64,000 nucleotides of DNA from contig CAVNZM010000006.1 in the NCBI GenBank assembly GCA_963693365.1, forward strand, positions 4,402,001 to 4,466,000. Direction: 5' to 3'. Below, in pieces: positions 1 through 9,362 of the stretch. The translations under genes and the position numbers were made by a program. The notes below the pieces were generated by a model that saw nothing but the letters and a program-made list of their open reading frames with translations, made no database searches and was not told the origin of the DNA. The DNA comes from Amoebidium appalachense (lineage: Eukaryota; Ichthyosporea). Every line of letters begins with the position of its first letter. Positions within the stretch are counted from its first letter, which is position 1.

Positions 1-600
1 TAGTTACGCGTGTTTAGTATAAAATCAAGGATGTTGTAATTTTCTGGTAGGCTATCTTTCTGGGTGTCTGTTTTGAATGTGACGTGCGTGTGTTGCGGTA
101 TTATGTGGTCTATCAAACTACATTTGGCGATACATGACCGTTTAAACTGGTGTGTGTGTGTGTTGTTTGGGCATGCAAACGATGCCACCTTATACTTATT
201 AGATCTCCTCTGTATAGCACGTGTACAGTAAAAGCGTGGTATGTGATCAATAATATCATCAGCTAGAGAAAGACCAATTCTACAGGAAGGTAATATGTAT
301 TTAGGTGTTACACATTTGCGAGTGCCATATTTGGCAATATGGTTAATGCGGTCATTATATATAAAACGAGACATAAGGCTTAGTTTTTCAAGGTGTATGC
401 TTTCATCGGGTCTGGTGTCGTGTGGTATCTTTTTCCATTTGTTATATTGCGTAATTATTTTGTGATTGTGTACATGTCTAATAAGTAAGTGGCAGTCCAA
501 AGTCACACGCACACTTTTGCTGGGTTTATTTGTATTTGTGCCCGGGGGAGAAGGAGAGAGAGAGGGAAGGAAAGAGGGGAGAGGTGAGGAGGGGACAGGT
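1..600 (-). mobile_element. 5'-truncated LINE copy, 3' part only
   Basis: The reverse complement matches the 3' third of the near full-length LINE at 8013-12718, roughly its positions 11890-12499, including the C-terminal part of ORF2. Similarity stops abruptly at 600, where unrelated sequence begins. The element runs off the left edge of the window, so its tail and target-site duplication cannot be seen. Several indels relative to the 12-kb copy break the frame, so this is a dead copy. Truncation at the 5' end is what target-primed reverse transcription normally produces. Confidence 0.9.
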
Positions 601-1075
601 GTCAATTGCGATTGTAATTCTGTTAACGTTAGATCGGTGGTAGTAGCATATATGATCCGGCATAACTACGTGATACTCCCGAGGAGCTCAAATAAAAACT
701 GGAATGATGCACACATATGCATTCAATCGCGCTATGCATAATGTGTATGTGATCTAGACCCCCCCCCCCCCCCCCGCCCCGGGGACCCCACCCATACCCA
801 AGCACCCTTGGTTTATGCACCCATTCCCCAACACTCATGTTCTATTTATCTGGTGGCTACTGTGAACTCATGTGCATGCAAGTACATAAATCATTGGCAT
901 AGGTATAGAATGAACTCACTCCGCCAGCGGAGGGTGATTAGAGGCCAAAGGGCCTGGGAAACTAATATGTTATATATAGTATTGTAGGGGGCCTAAGGGA
1001 TGATGTCATGGGTTTGCAGGTGTCATCCTATATTTCGCCTGATATGTGTGTGTGTGTGTGTGGTGTGTGTGCTTG

Positions 1076-1134
<59 letters not shown>

Positions 1135-1208
1135 CAGGCGGGGGCAGGATGGGTGGGGCGTGGGGGGAGGGGGGAGGGAGGGGGGAGTGGTGGGTCGTAT
1201 AGGTGTGT

Positions 1209-1256
<48 letters not shown>

Positions 1257-2410
1257 CAGGCGGTGGCAGGATGGGTGAGGCGCGGGGGGAGGGGTTTGAA
1301 TGCGGAACACAGTACGAAGTACGCATACACGACGAGAAGCATGGTGCAGGACACATGCAAAGGCAAACATTCAAGTATGCAACATCAGCCATGTGCACAG
1401 TATGCGTCATAAGCAGAGCCCATCCTCAGGGAGGACCCAAGTCATCAATTGCGTCTGAGTTTCGACCCCTTAGCCCGCGTATATACGACGCTCCAACTCA
1501 GACAGCAGCATCAACTGAACTTGGGCGGGTCAACCCGTCTTGATCAAAGACGAGCAGGGTTGCTTATGCAAGCAAGGTGAGCAAAACGGTGAAGATGTGT
1601 GTGCAAACTAATGCAGTGCAGCGAAAAATGCGTATGTGCTTACAGATGCACGACACAGAGCAACCATGCCCGGTTGCATGGAAGTAAAGCGGTCTCCACA
1701 CAGTGGTCCGTCCTGAAAGGACACCTCTGAAAGGGGGGGGGGGGGAGTGGGAGGGGTGGGTCGTGTAGGTGTGTGTGTGTGTGTGCGAATAGGTGGGTGG
1801 TGTGTGTATGTGAAAATGTGTGTGTACGTGCACGTGTATGTGTGCGTGTGAGCCTGTGTGTGTGTATTGGGGGGAGGAGGGAGGGGGGAGGGGGGGGAGG
1901 GTTTGCACAGTACAAACCGCACAACCGGCATTGTTTTTAACCAAGGCCAGTAACAATCGAATATTAACATATAATCAGACTAACTTTAAAAGTGGCCAAG
2001 TACGTGACCAAGTTTTTCACACACATATTGCTATACAGGGAGACCACCAACACCCCGGCATGGCATACCCATCCAATCCCCCCAAAAGCCTAAAGTATCC
2101 CCACCAAAAAAATTGGGTTTTATCTCCTCGAGTATATAGGCCAAGTCAATTCTATTTCTGGAATTGCTTAGTGAATCAGATGTAAAAAATAGACACCTGT
2201 TTCTGTACCTTAGAATTATAAAAAGCCCACAAAAGGAGACCAAACCCCCTGAGGAATGTATAGACACTCAAGTACTATGATTATTGGCAAAGTGTATTGA
2301 ATAACAGCACCATATACATATCCAGACCAAATACATCCTGCATGATCATTGACACCCTCCACCGAACAATTCTACCATTTTTGGCCTTAAGAAAAGGCAC
2401 GAACAAGCGA
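601..2410. other. Intergenic, microsatellites only
   Basis: No gene is recognised here. The stretch holds a C run (about 760-775), (GT)n arrays at about 1047-1131 and 1204-1253 separated by G-rich sequence, and a weaker GT-rich region at 1770-1865. Both long (GT)n arrays are followed by the same short sequence ending in GCAGCAGGCG, so the second looks like a local duplication of the first. Open frames across these arrays encode only Cys-Val or His-Thr repeats and are not genes. Confidence 0.7.
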
Positions 2411-2538
2411 CTAACACCCACCACCACCACCATCAAAAGAAAAAAAAAATCTACATCTGAAAATTGAAAATAGGCCCGTATACAAACAGGGGGTAAACCT
2501 CACTGTTATCCAATAGACTAGACTTTCTCCAAGCCAAA

Positions 2539-2554
2539 AAAAAAAAAAAAAAAA

Positions 2555-2588
<34 letters not shown>

Positions 2589-2629
2589 GAAGAAGAAAGG
2601 GGAAAAAGCAAAAAAAAAAAACAGAAAAA

Positions 2630-2661
<32 letters not shown>

Positions 2662-2692
2662 AAAAAAAGGGGGGGGGGGGGGGGGGGGAGGA
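2539..2692. repeat. Alternating poly-A and poly-G homopolymer block
   Basis: Long A runs alternate with G runs of 20-40 nt immediately downstream of the stop codon of the minus-strand MuiA-like gene. On that gene's strand this is a C-rich and T-rich block within about 30 bp of the stop, so it lies in its 3' UTR or terminator region. Exact run lengths are the least reliable part of any assembly. Confidence 0.85.
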
Positions 2693-2718
2693 GAAGAAAA
2701 AGAACCCATCTACACCAA

Positions 2719-4590
2719 CTACCAATCCGTCAGCTCAAACTCCACATCGATGGGTGTCTCGATGGCAAACGCCAGAGGAATGCTCACCTCCTGCCCAGCC
2801 CTAACCGTCGTCTTAACTTCCAAATTGGATCGGCGTTCAACTTGATCGCCAATTCGGGCCCTTCCTTTGGCATGAATGTCCATCCCAAACCGGGGGCGAA
2901 CGATTCCTTTTTCTTCTGCTCGGGCTCACGCAGCGTCACCTTAAACCTAGCGTCCTGCGAAAGCGGCAACTGGTCGTAGATGAGCACTGAAACATCGTCC
3001 GATTTCGTGTTTTTGATTGTCGTTTTCCGGTGGAATGTGACCAGATTCACCTTGGTCATGATGCCCTGCTGCTCCTGAAGGGAACGTGGGGGCGCGTAGT
3101 TGATTTTAACGGCCCCGTCCGTACCGAGGAAAAGCCCAAACTCCTCCTGGGGAGACACATTCTCGAGTTCGGATGTAGCAATGTAATTGCTGTCCATGAA
3201 CACGTTCATGGGGCCGGGAATGAGAGGGAAATGAGAATCGTTAACAACCGTCGCCTTAAGGTAGGCGTTGGTGTTGAGCTTGGGCACGGCGACGTAGGTG
3301 AACTTGGGGTTCATGTCGACGATGGTGATGGTCACCTTGTGCGGTTCGTTGTTCGACGCAATGCTCGCCGCCTTGGGAATGGAAAACGTGCAACTAGTCT
3401 GGTTCCTAGTCGCACTAGCCACCGCCACCCCCAACACCTCCAGTGCCGCCCCACCCACACCATCCGTCGTTGATACTTCATCCGTCATCATGGGGGGTGC
3501 CCCTGCCCCAGGCAAATGCATGGCATAAGCTGCCATCATCTGCGGCATGGGCTGACCGGAGCCCTTTCGTGCCATCTTAGAGAACCGCATTGCCTGACTA
3601 TTAATATCCGCCGTGCCGACAGTGATGGGCATGGGTGGGGGGGCCTTGCGCGTAACATGCGACGTGGGAAGCTTGGGGGGAGAGCCGGCGACGGCGGGCT
3701 GTGCGGTGGAGAGGGAGAGTTGGACGGATTCTCCAATCCTCCCCCGTGCTGTTAGTCACCACACCGTAGTACGTCAACTGCATACCCTTCGTGTTGGAAT
3801 CCACACGTGCGTCGTATCTTGCCGACCACCGAGCACCATAACAAACATAGGTGAGGAGTAGCTCCCCACCCTTCATCTCCCTCTCCACCTCAATTTGGAT
3901 CGTCACCTCACGCACGCTCCGGCCCGCCGGGAACTGGCGCTCCATGAGTGCGTGACGAACATCATGCAACTCCTGTTGAACCTGCTCTTGCTTGTATTGC
4001 AGCTTTCGCAACTCATCCGCCAACACCTTCCCCTGCTCAATCTTAAACGTGATGAATCCACGAGCACCACCGATGAACTCCTTGCCACCGGAGAACAGGG
4101 ATGTACCGTGGGTCTGCGCCGTTAGCTGGTCGCATACTTTTCCGGAGAATTCCTCGAGCCATTTGTTGGAATTCACCAAAATGTTGGCATTTTCCTCATG
4201 TTCCCGCAACTCGCGCGACAACTCCTTCTCGCGCAGAAGCAACGGCGCACCGGCGTTGGCATCAGGTGGGTCACTCACCATCCGGTCGGCGAAGGAAACT
4301 TCGAGAATGGTAGCGCTCCCTTTTCCACCACTAATCCTTATCGTGTCGCTTACAATCGTGGCAGGGAGACCATCAACGACAATTTCATGCAAACCGGGGG
4401 GAAGGTTCACTTGGAGTTTGCGCGTGAGTTCTGCGCGGTCAGAGTAAACACACACGGTGGAGATGTCACACGCTTCATCCCCAACCTTTAGCTCGTGACG
4501 GGTTGGTGTGGGGTCGTTTAGCGCCATGTTTGTGGTGCTGATGTTTGGTGAGCGAATGTAGCTTGTGCCCGGGCCTTCAGAAAGGTCCAT
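2719..4590 (-). CDS. MuiA-like protein (DUF4140/DUF4139), two apparent frameshifts
   Basis: The frame starts at the ATG at 4590. An N-terminal DUF4140-like segment (about residues 30-110, including a VYSDRAELTR stretch) is followed by a charged coiled-coil region (about 120-225) and then a DUF4139-like beta domain with the signature LLLTYVCYGARWSARYD. The frame breaks at about 3722-3738, just after GEDW. Similarity resumes in another frame as QLSLSTAQPAVAGS and runs to about 2825. A second shift then gives the family C-terminus, ending LAFAIETPIDVEFELTDW and TAG at 2719-2721. No introns are visible. Both breaks fall where single-base indels would restore the family consensus, so either the gene is recently dead or the consensus sequence has errors. 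The family occurs in bacteria, fungi, amoebae and nematodes, and its biochemical role is not established. Confidence 0.82.
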
Positions 4591-5205
4591 AGATGGAACA
4601 GGAGAGATGAAAGCAGCAGGGAGAGCCCTTTACTGCCAAAAAGTCAAAAATCTAGAGGAACAACGATTAGGAGATTATCAGATGTTATAACGTGCTCGCA
4701 GAGCGGGTGGTAAGGATCATAAGTTATGTTTTTTGCAGAGGGAGAGAGCGAGCGAGCACTGAAAACAAACAAAAAACTTTTGACACGTCACTGCGAGAAA
4801 ATTCTGTTGCAACATTCCAATGACGCATGAACACCCTGGAGTTGACTCAACGTGACTTCCAGCATTATAAAAACATTTAACCGAAAACACAGTTTAAAAC
4901 GCCCGGTGACCTCTGTAACACTTATGCTGTGTAGCCGCTCAAGAAGGTCCATAAAATGGTTTGCGCAAACCCAACTGTAGTCCCTGGCTCAGTCGAAACT
5001 TTTTCAGAGCCCACAGCCACTCACGTTATTCTTTTCTTTCTTTCTTCACTAGCACTATTTCTTTCTTTCTTTCTCTTTTTTTGGACTCCCTCTTTTTTTT
5101 TTTTTAGGGGAGAAAACGGAATAACTTACAAAAAATCAGCCAACAATGAGAACTCACAAGCTGGTTTACGGCGGCATGATCACCACTCCACGCTCGTAGG
5201 TGAAC
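4591..5205. other. Spacer between divergent genes
   Basis: This is the shared 5' region of the minus-strand MuiA-like gene and the plus-strand BTB gene. It holds a T-rich, TTTC-repeated stretch at about 5030-5105 ending in TTTTTTTTTTAG, which looks like a polypyrimidine tract and 3' splice site. The BTB transcript may therefore have a 5' UTR intron. No other element was recognised. Confidence 0.45.
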
Positions 5206-5754
5206 ATGGAGTCTTCAGACACTCTTGCCCTCGCCGTTAGAGGGCAGGTGTTCCATGTTGCTGGAGACATCCTTAAAACGTACCCGCATTCTATGCTTGA
5301 TGCATGGTTCAGCGGCCGGCACGCCATCAAAACCAACATCAACGGGCAGGTGGAGATAGATTGTGACCCTTCAATTTTCTCAATCGCTTTGAAGTTTTTG
5401 CGCGGAGAGGAAATATGGCGTGATGTTTTCCAGTCCGACGGAGCGAAGGAGGGAATAAGAGAGGTTTTTGATTTCTTTGTGCTCCCGTGGCCTTTTCATG
5501 GCATTATTAAACGGGTTAATGACGACAGGCGTCTGGAACCAGTGCAATCCCTGCGGTTCGATGAGAACAGACAGGTACAATGGCGAGGAACATATTACTC
5601 TACAACTCATATGACTGTGAGGGTGTGTGGCGAGTACATTTTCCTCTGGAGACATGGGTTTTTGACAAGGTACCCACAACTTGACTGATTTAAGCAAGCG
5701 TATCGTGTACAATCTTGGAGGCAGGCGTGGTCATGGTCCCCAAAAGGGTCTGTT

Positions 5755-5816
5755 TATAGCAACAAGCATGTTACAGTACGAGGGGTATAGCAACAAGCAT
5801 GTTACAGTACGAGGGG
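5755..5816. repeat. 31-bp perfect tandem duplication inside a coding region
   Basis: Two identical 31-bp units (5755-5785 and 5786-5816) beginning TATAGCAACAAGC. Because 31 is not a multiple of three, the duplication shifts the frame of the BTB/propeller gene. Confidence 0.92.
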
Positions 5817-6417
5817 GAAGGAAGAGTGAACATACGGTTTTCGAACAAACATGGGCGAGCCATATCAGCCATGTGGTTGGATGTAACGGGTCGCGTTACT
5901 TCCCTGGGCGAGAACGACACGCATCTCGTCGTGATGACCGAAACCACCCCCTGGTGAATGCACGGAGCAAAGGCCACATGCTGTGAAATGCCACAGTCAA
6001 GCGATGGGGAGCCGCGGAAAATTTGGGAAATTGAAATCCTACACATGATTCCAAACCAACAGGTGGAAGTGACAGCTGAGAATTGCGTTCTCGTTCACAG
6101 AGACGGACATGTGATTATTGTGTCGGTACACACCGGTGCTGTGATTACAACCGTAACTCCCGGGTTTAGAGAGAAGATCACGTATGTTTGTATGGAAGGC
6201 GGCTGCTTGACTGTGTGTTCGGCGGCAGCAGAGTGCATCGTTTACAGCATTGAAACAGGACACGTTGTGCTGAGGTGCGATGCAATAAGAGAACGTGGGG
6301 TGTTTCGTGTAGCTAGCGGACGAACGATCATTTTTTGGGGTTGAGATGGCTCAAGTTTTTGCGGTTGATGCATTGACGGGAATGAGAAAGTACTTGAATG
6401 TTGCAAGTCGTGCATCT

Positions 6418-6477
6418 GTGTCTAAGCTAGGAGTGTGAGGGTATCCTGTGTCTACGCTAGGAGTGGGAGGGTATCCG
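6418..6477. repeat. 30-bp tandem duplication, in frame
   Basis: Two 30-bp units (6418-6447 and 6448-6477) differ at a few positions. The duplication is in frame with the propeller segment. One substitution in the first unit creates a TGA at 6436-6438 where the second unit reads GGA. Confidence 0.88.
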
Positions 6478-6576
6478 AAGATTGGGTGCTTGCATGTGAG
6501 AGACTGCTGGGTGGTTGCAGTGATAACTGAGTGCACGGAGAAACGGTTGGTTGTGTGGGACTTGAGCAGCGAGTAG

Positions 6577-7170
6577 TGGAAGTTGAAGAACCCGAAAAAT
6601 AACATGGTGTATCGTGTAGGTCTGTTGTTGCAGGCAAAAAAAAAAAAAAAATCTACAGCCACTGCATATTTTTATCGAACGTATGATTAATCATTTACGG
6701 ATATATAGGGGCCTTGTGGGTTCTATACCGGGTCTCGTATTTTCGAATAAAATTCCAAAAATTTCTCGCATGTGTTTTGCACCACAGACACAACGTCACC
6801 TGGGTCTGATTCTGGAAAAGTGCGAGGAAACATATTTGTAGTCGTTAAGGGTTATGGGGGGGGGGGGGGGGGGGGGGTTTGGTTTCGTAATGGCGAAGGT
6901 GGTTTGGGGGGGGAGAGAGAGGGGGGGGAGGGGGGGAGGGGGGAGGGGGTGGCGGTGGGGAGAGGGGGGGAGAGGGGGGGGGGGGGGGGGGGGGCATGGA
7001 AAGAGAGAGAGAGGGCACGCGGGAAAGCGAGACACAGAGAGGTGGCCGGGGGGGGGGGGGGGGGGGGGGGGAGGGGGGGGAAGGGGGGGGGGGATATATG
7101 TAGGGAAGGAGCCTTTCGGAGGAGGGGGGGGGGGGGGGGGGGAGAGGATGATTCGATCGAGAGAGATTTA
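6577..7170. other. Poly-G/GA-rich spacer
   Basis: No gene. Poly-A lies at about 6637-6650 and G/GA-rich tracts run over most of 6855-7142, interrupted only by short GAGA and GGGAA stretches. Proline-rich or glycine-rich open frames here are by-products of the homopolymers. Confidence 0.75.
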
Positions 7171-8010
7171 GGGCCTGTTTGGCAGCACCCCAATAATCGT
7201 ATTCGTATTTAGGCCCTAAATACGATCTACCGTATTTACAAAATTTATCGTGGTATGCGTATTTAGGGCCTAAATACGGTTGGTGCCGGGTGGTGCCTTC
7301 CAAACGCTGTCAGGCGTGACTGGTAAATGTCGATACATGGTTCACGAGATCTGATTGGCCCGGGCCTCGTTTACGTCACCAACGTTCGTCCCTGGCATTC
7401 CCCACATATCTGAACACATAATGAACGGTTAAAATTTGTCCTTGTCTATGCAGTACTCGTTGTGCCTGCATGTCACCGAGTTTGTACATGTACATTTGAT
7501 TGTTTTTATTAATGCATATATCGGAGTCCAGTATTGTTTCAATGATTATTATGGCATATATATACAGTCTGAGCTTGTTATCATGCACCGTGCACGTGTA
7601 GGGTTCCTCGTCCTCTGTCTTACCTGTGCAGCCCAAATTCATGTGCCAATTTTAACTGAGCATGTACACAAAATGACGTGCATGACACCGACCTTTGAAT
7701 TGTTCACGTGCATGCGCCGGCATGCGTACTGTAGTAAAAATGTGCCCGCCGCGGCTTACGCTGTACCATTGGCTAGCTGATAGCCAATAAATGATGCGAA
7801 ATGCTCTGATTGGCTAATTTCCTATATCGTATTAACGAAAATCACCTCCGGAGGTGATTTTCGTAAATACGATATAAAAGCGATCCCTATCGTATTTACA
7901 AATAATAAAAGCCCGGGGCGTGTTTGGCATGCCACGGGATCGTATACGTATTTCGGCCCTAAATACGAATACGATAAAAAACCGTATTTAGCGCGCTACC
8001 AAACAGGCAT
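7171..8010. mobile_element. MITE-like element with inverted ends
   Basis: The left end reads GGGCCTGTTTGGCAGCAC and the reverse complement of the right end reads ATGCCTGTTTGGTAGCGC. Both ends continue into ATCGTATTCGTATTTAGG-type sequence, so the imperfect inverted repeat extends about 55 bp. The motif TATTTAGGGCCTAAATA, itself an inverted repeat, occurs near 7205, 7259 and 7950. The interior carries no convincing gene. GGCCTGTTTGG-type ends resemble those of many PIF/Harbinger (Tourist) MITEs, but I could not define a target-site duplication, so the superfamily is open. Confidence 0.65.
7827..7872. repeat. 46-bp near-perfect palindrome
   Basis: The two 23-bp arms meet at 7849/7850 with no loop, around the centre ACCTCCGGAGGT. 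Only one arm position fails to pair. It lies inside the MITE-like element, and single strands would extrude as a hairpin. Confidence 0.92.
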
Positions 8011-8012
8011 AA

Positions 8013-8066
8013 TTTCAGTCGCACACATCGATTCAGTCGCACACATCGATTCAGTCGCACACATCG
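8013..8066 (+). repeat. Three 18-bp tandem repeats at the LINE 5' end
   Basis: Three units of ATTCAGTCGCACACATCG (the first with one mismatch) directly precede the LINE 5' UTR. The fragment at 52118-52702 keeps only part of one unit at the same place. The repeats therefore belong to the LINE 5' end and vary in number, as promoter monomers do in some LINEs. Confidence 0.85.
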
Positions 8067-8176
8067 ATTCAAATGTCGCTCTTTATTATCTGCTAATAAA
8101 TAGTATCCTTCGCGCATCCACCCCTAAACCAGGCCATCCGTGGCCCTAAGGGCCGGGGAACACCCCCATCCATGTC

Positions 8177-9362
8177 ATGGCACATGCCTATAATCGTTTC
8201 AGAACCTCTTTCAAAGTTCCATCTACACCCATCACACATGTGCGACCATTAAAACGTCCAGCAGATACACCTACCACAGATGCACAACCAGAAAAACATC
8301 GCCTTAGACTAAGCGCAACACCTATTTACAATACACTACCCATTCAGAATAACACCACACCACTCCGTAGAAACACAATAACAACCATGCCGAAACTTTC
8401 GGTTGATACAGTACTGGCAGAACTTGCTCCTCGTTAAGAAACAGCTAAATGAGCTGTTACCACTCAAGAACATGATAGAAAAACTCCAAACAGAAAATAC
8501 CCAACTCAAGCTCACCATTGATTCACTCACAGCCCAGCTAAACATTAGTGGATCGCAAAACCCCAAAACTCATGAGCAAACATCTCGCGACGGAGACATT
8601 TCCACCCCAACACAAAACAACACAGGACCGGAAGCACAGCTCCCGGCAGAGTTCCTAGAATATGCGAACTCTCGTAAAACACCCGAGCTCCGCCAAATTG
8701 CCAAGGAAACATATGCCAGCATTCTTGCAGGCAACGAGTACCGCCGCAACTCCCCTCCCAAACCGCCGGCTAAGGGGAACACCCAAGCAAACGGTAACAT
8801 CAACATCCCACCCAAATACGAGAGGGTGTATTTCAAAGTCAAGCACGGCAGACGCCCACACAGGGCCATGTGGTCCATCTTCAAGGCTCTCGGCTTCCGG
8901 TGCTCTCGCATCCTTTGTCTGTCCTTCATTGGATACGATGTGCTGGAAGTAGCAGTACGGGGCGACTATAACCGTGCGTTCATCCGTGACGCGACAAAGG
9001 GGTGTGGAAGCTTCTTCACCCACCTCCCAAGCTACGACCCATGCGCGCCGGAAAACATTCAGAAAGCAGACAAAGAACGTAAAGTGTCTGCTAAGAATGC
9101 GTGCGCCACACGTTGTCGTGTACGCATCAGCAAGGCAAAAGAGTTCCTCGCAAAGTTGGAAAACGATGCTACGAGCGTGATAGACACGGACACGAAGGAA
9201 CCAATGTTTTCTGGTGAGAAACTGCTCGAGCGCAAACGCCGATGCGAGATGGAAATCGAGCTCTTCTGCGAACTGTTCGCGCTGGCGGAAGGTCGTGCAT
9301 ACGACCCCGTAAGCGACAAGTGGGAACCAACCCCACAGGTGTCGGACCAAACCGATGCCTAA
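8177..9362 (+). CDS. LINE ORF1 protein, one frameshift
   Basis: The frame begins at ATG 8177 (or the in-frame ATG at 8387). It enters a leucine-rich coiled coil (ELLPLKNMIEKLQTENTQLK), the usual ORF1 trimerisation segment, followed by a basic region (YFKVKHGRRPHRAMWSIFK) and a charged helical C-terminus. Near 8429 this copy reads GCTCCTCG where the related copy at 52.3 kb reads GCCCTCG. The extra base moves the rest into another frame, which then stays open to TAA at 9360-9362. No zinc knuckle was seen. ORF1 proteins of this kind bind the element RNA. The last codons overlap the ORF2 start in ATGCCTAA. Confidence 0.82.

Larger units (their letters stand above)
5206..6576 (+). pseudogene. BTB (T1-type) plus beta-propeller gene, decayed
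   Basis: From the ATG at 5206 the first about 100 residues look like a KCTD/T1-type BTB domain (VRGQVFHVAGDILKTYPHSM, then KFLRGEEIW). The frame stops at about 5688. Propeller-like strands continue downstream in other frames: DVTGRVTSLGENDTHLVV near 5880-5950, VHRDGHVIIVSVHTGAVITT near 6100-6150, and KRLVVWDLSSE before TAG at 6574-6576. Damage includes a 31-bp direct duplication (5755-5816), an in-frame TGA at 5955-5957, and a TGA at 6436-6438 inside the first of two 30-bp repeats. BTB plus propeller proteins usually act in protein-protein assembly or as cullin adaptors. Introns could bypass some breaks, but no convincing donor/acceptor pairs were seen. Confidence 0.6.

Noticed and set aside
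7200-7280. TTTAGGG (plant-type telomere unit) near 7205 and 7262
   Set aside because: Single occurrences inside inverted TATTTAGGGCC motifs of the MITE, not in tandem.
6772-7303. Proline-rich and glycine-rich open frames across the poly-G region
   Set aside because: Direct translation of G/C homopolymers; several frames on both strands are open at once.
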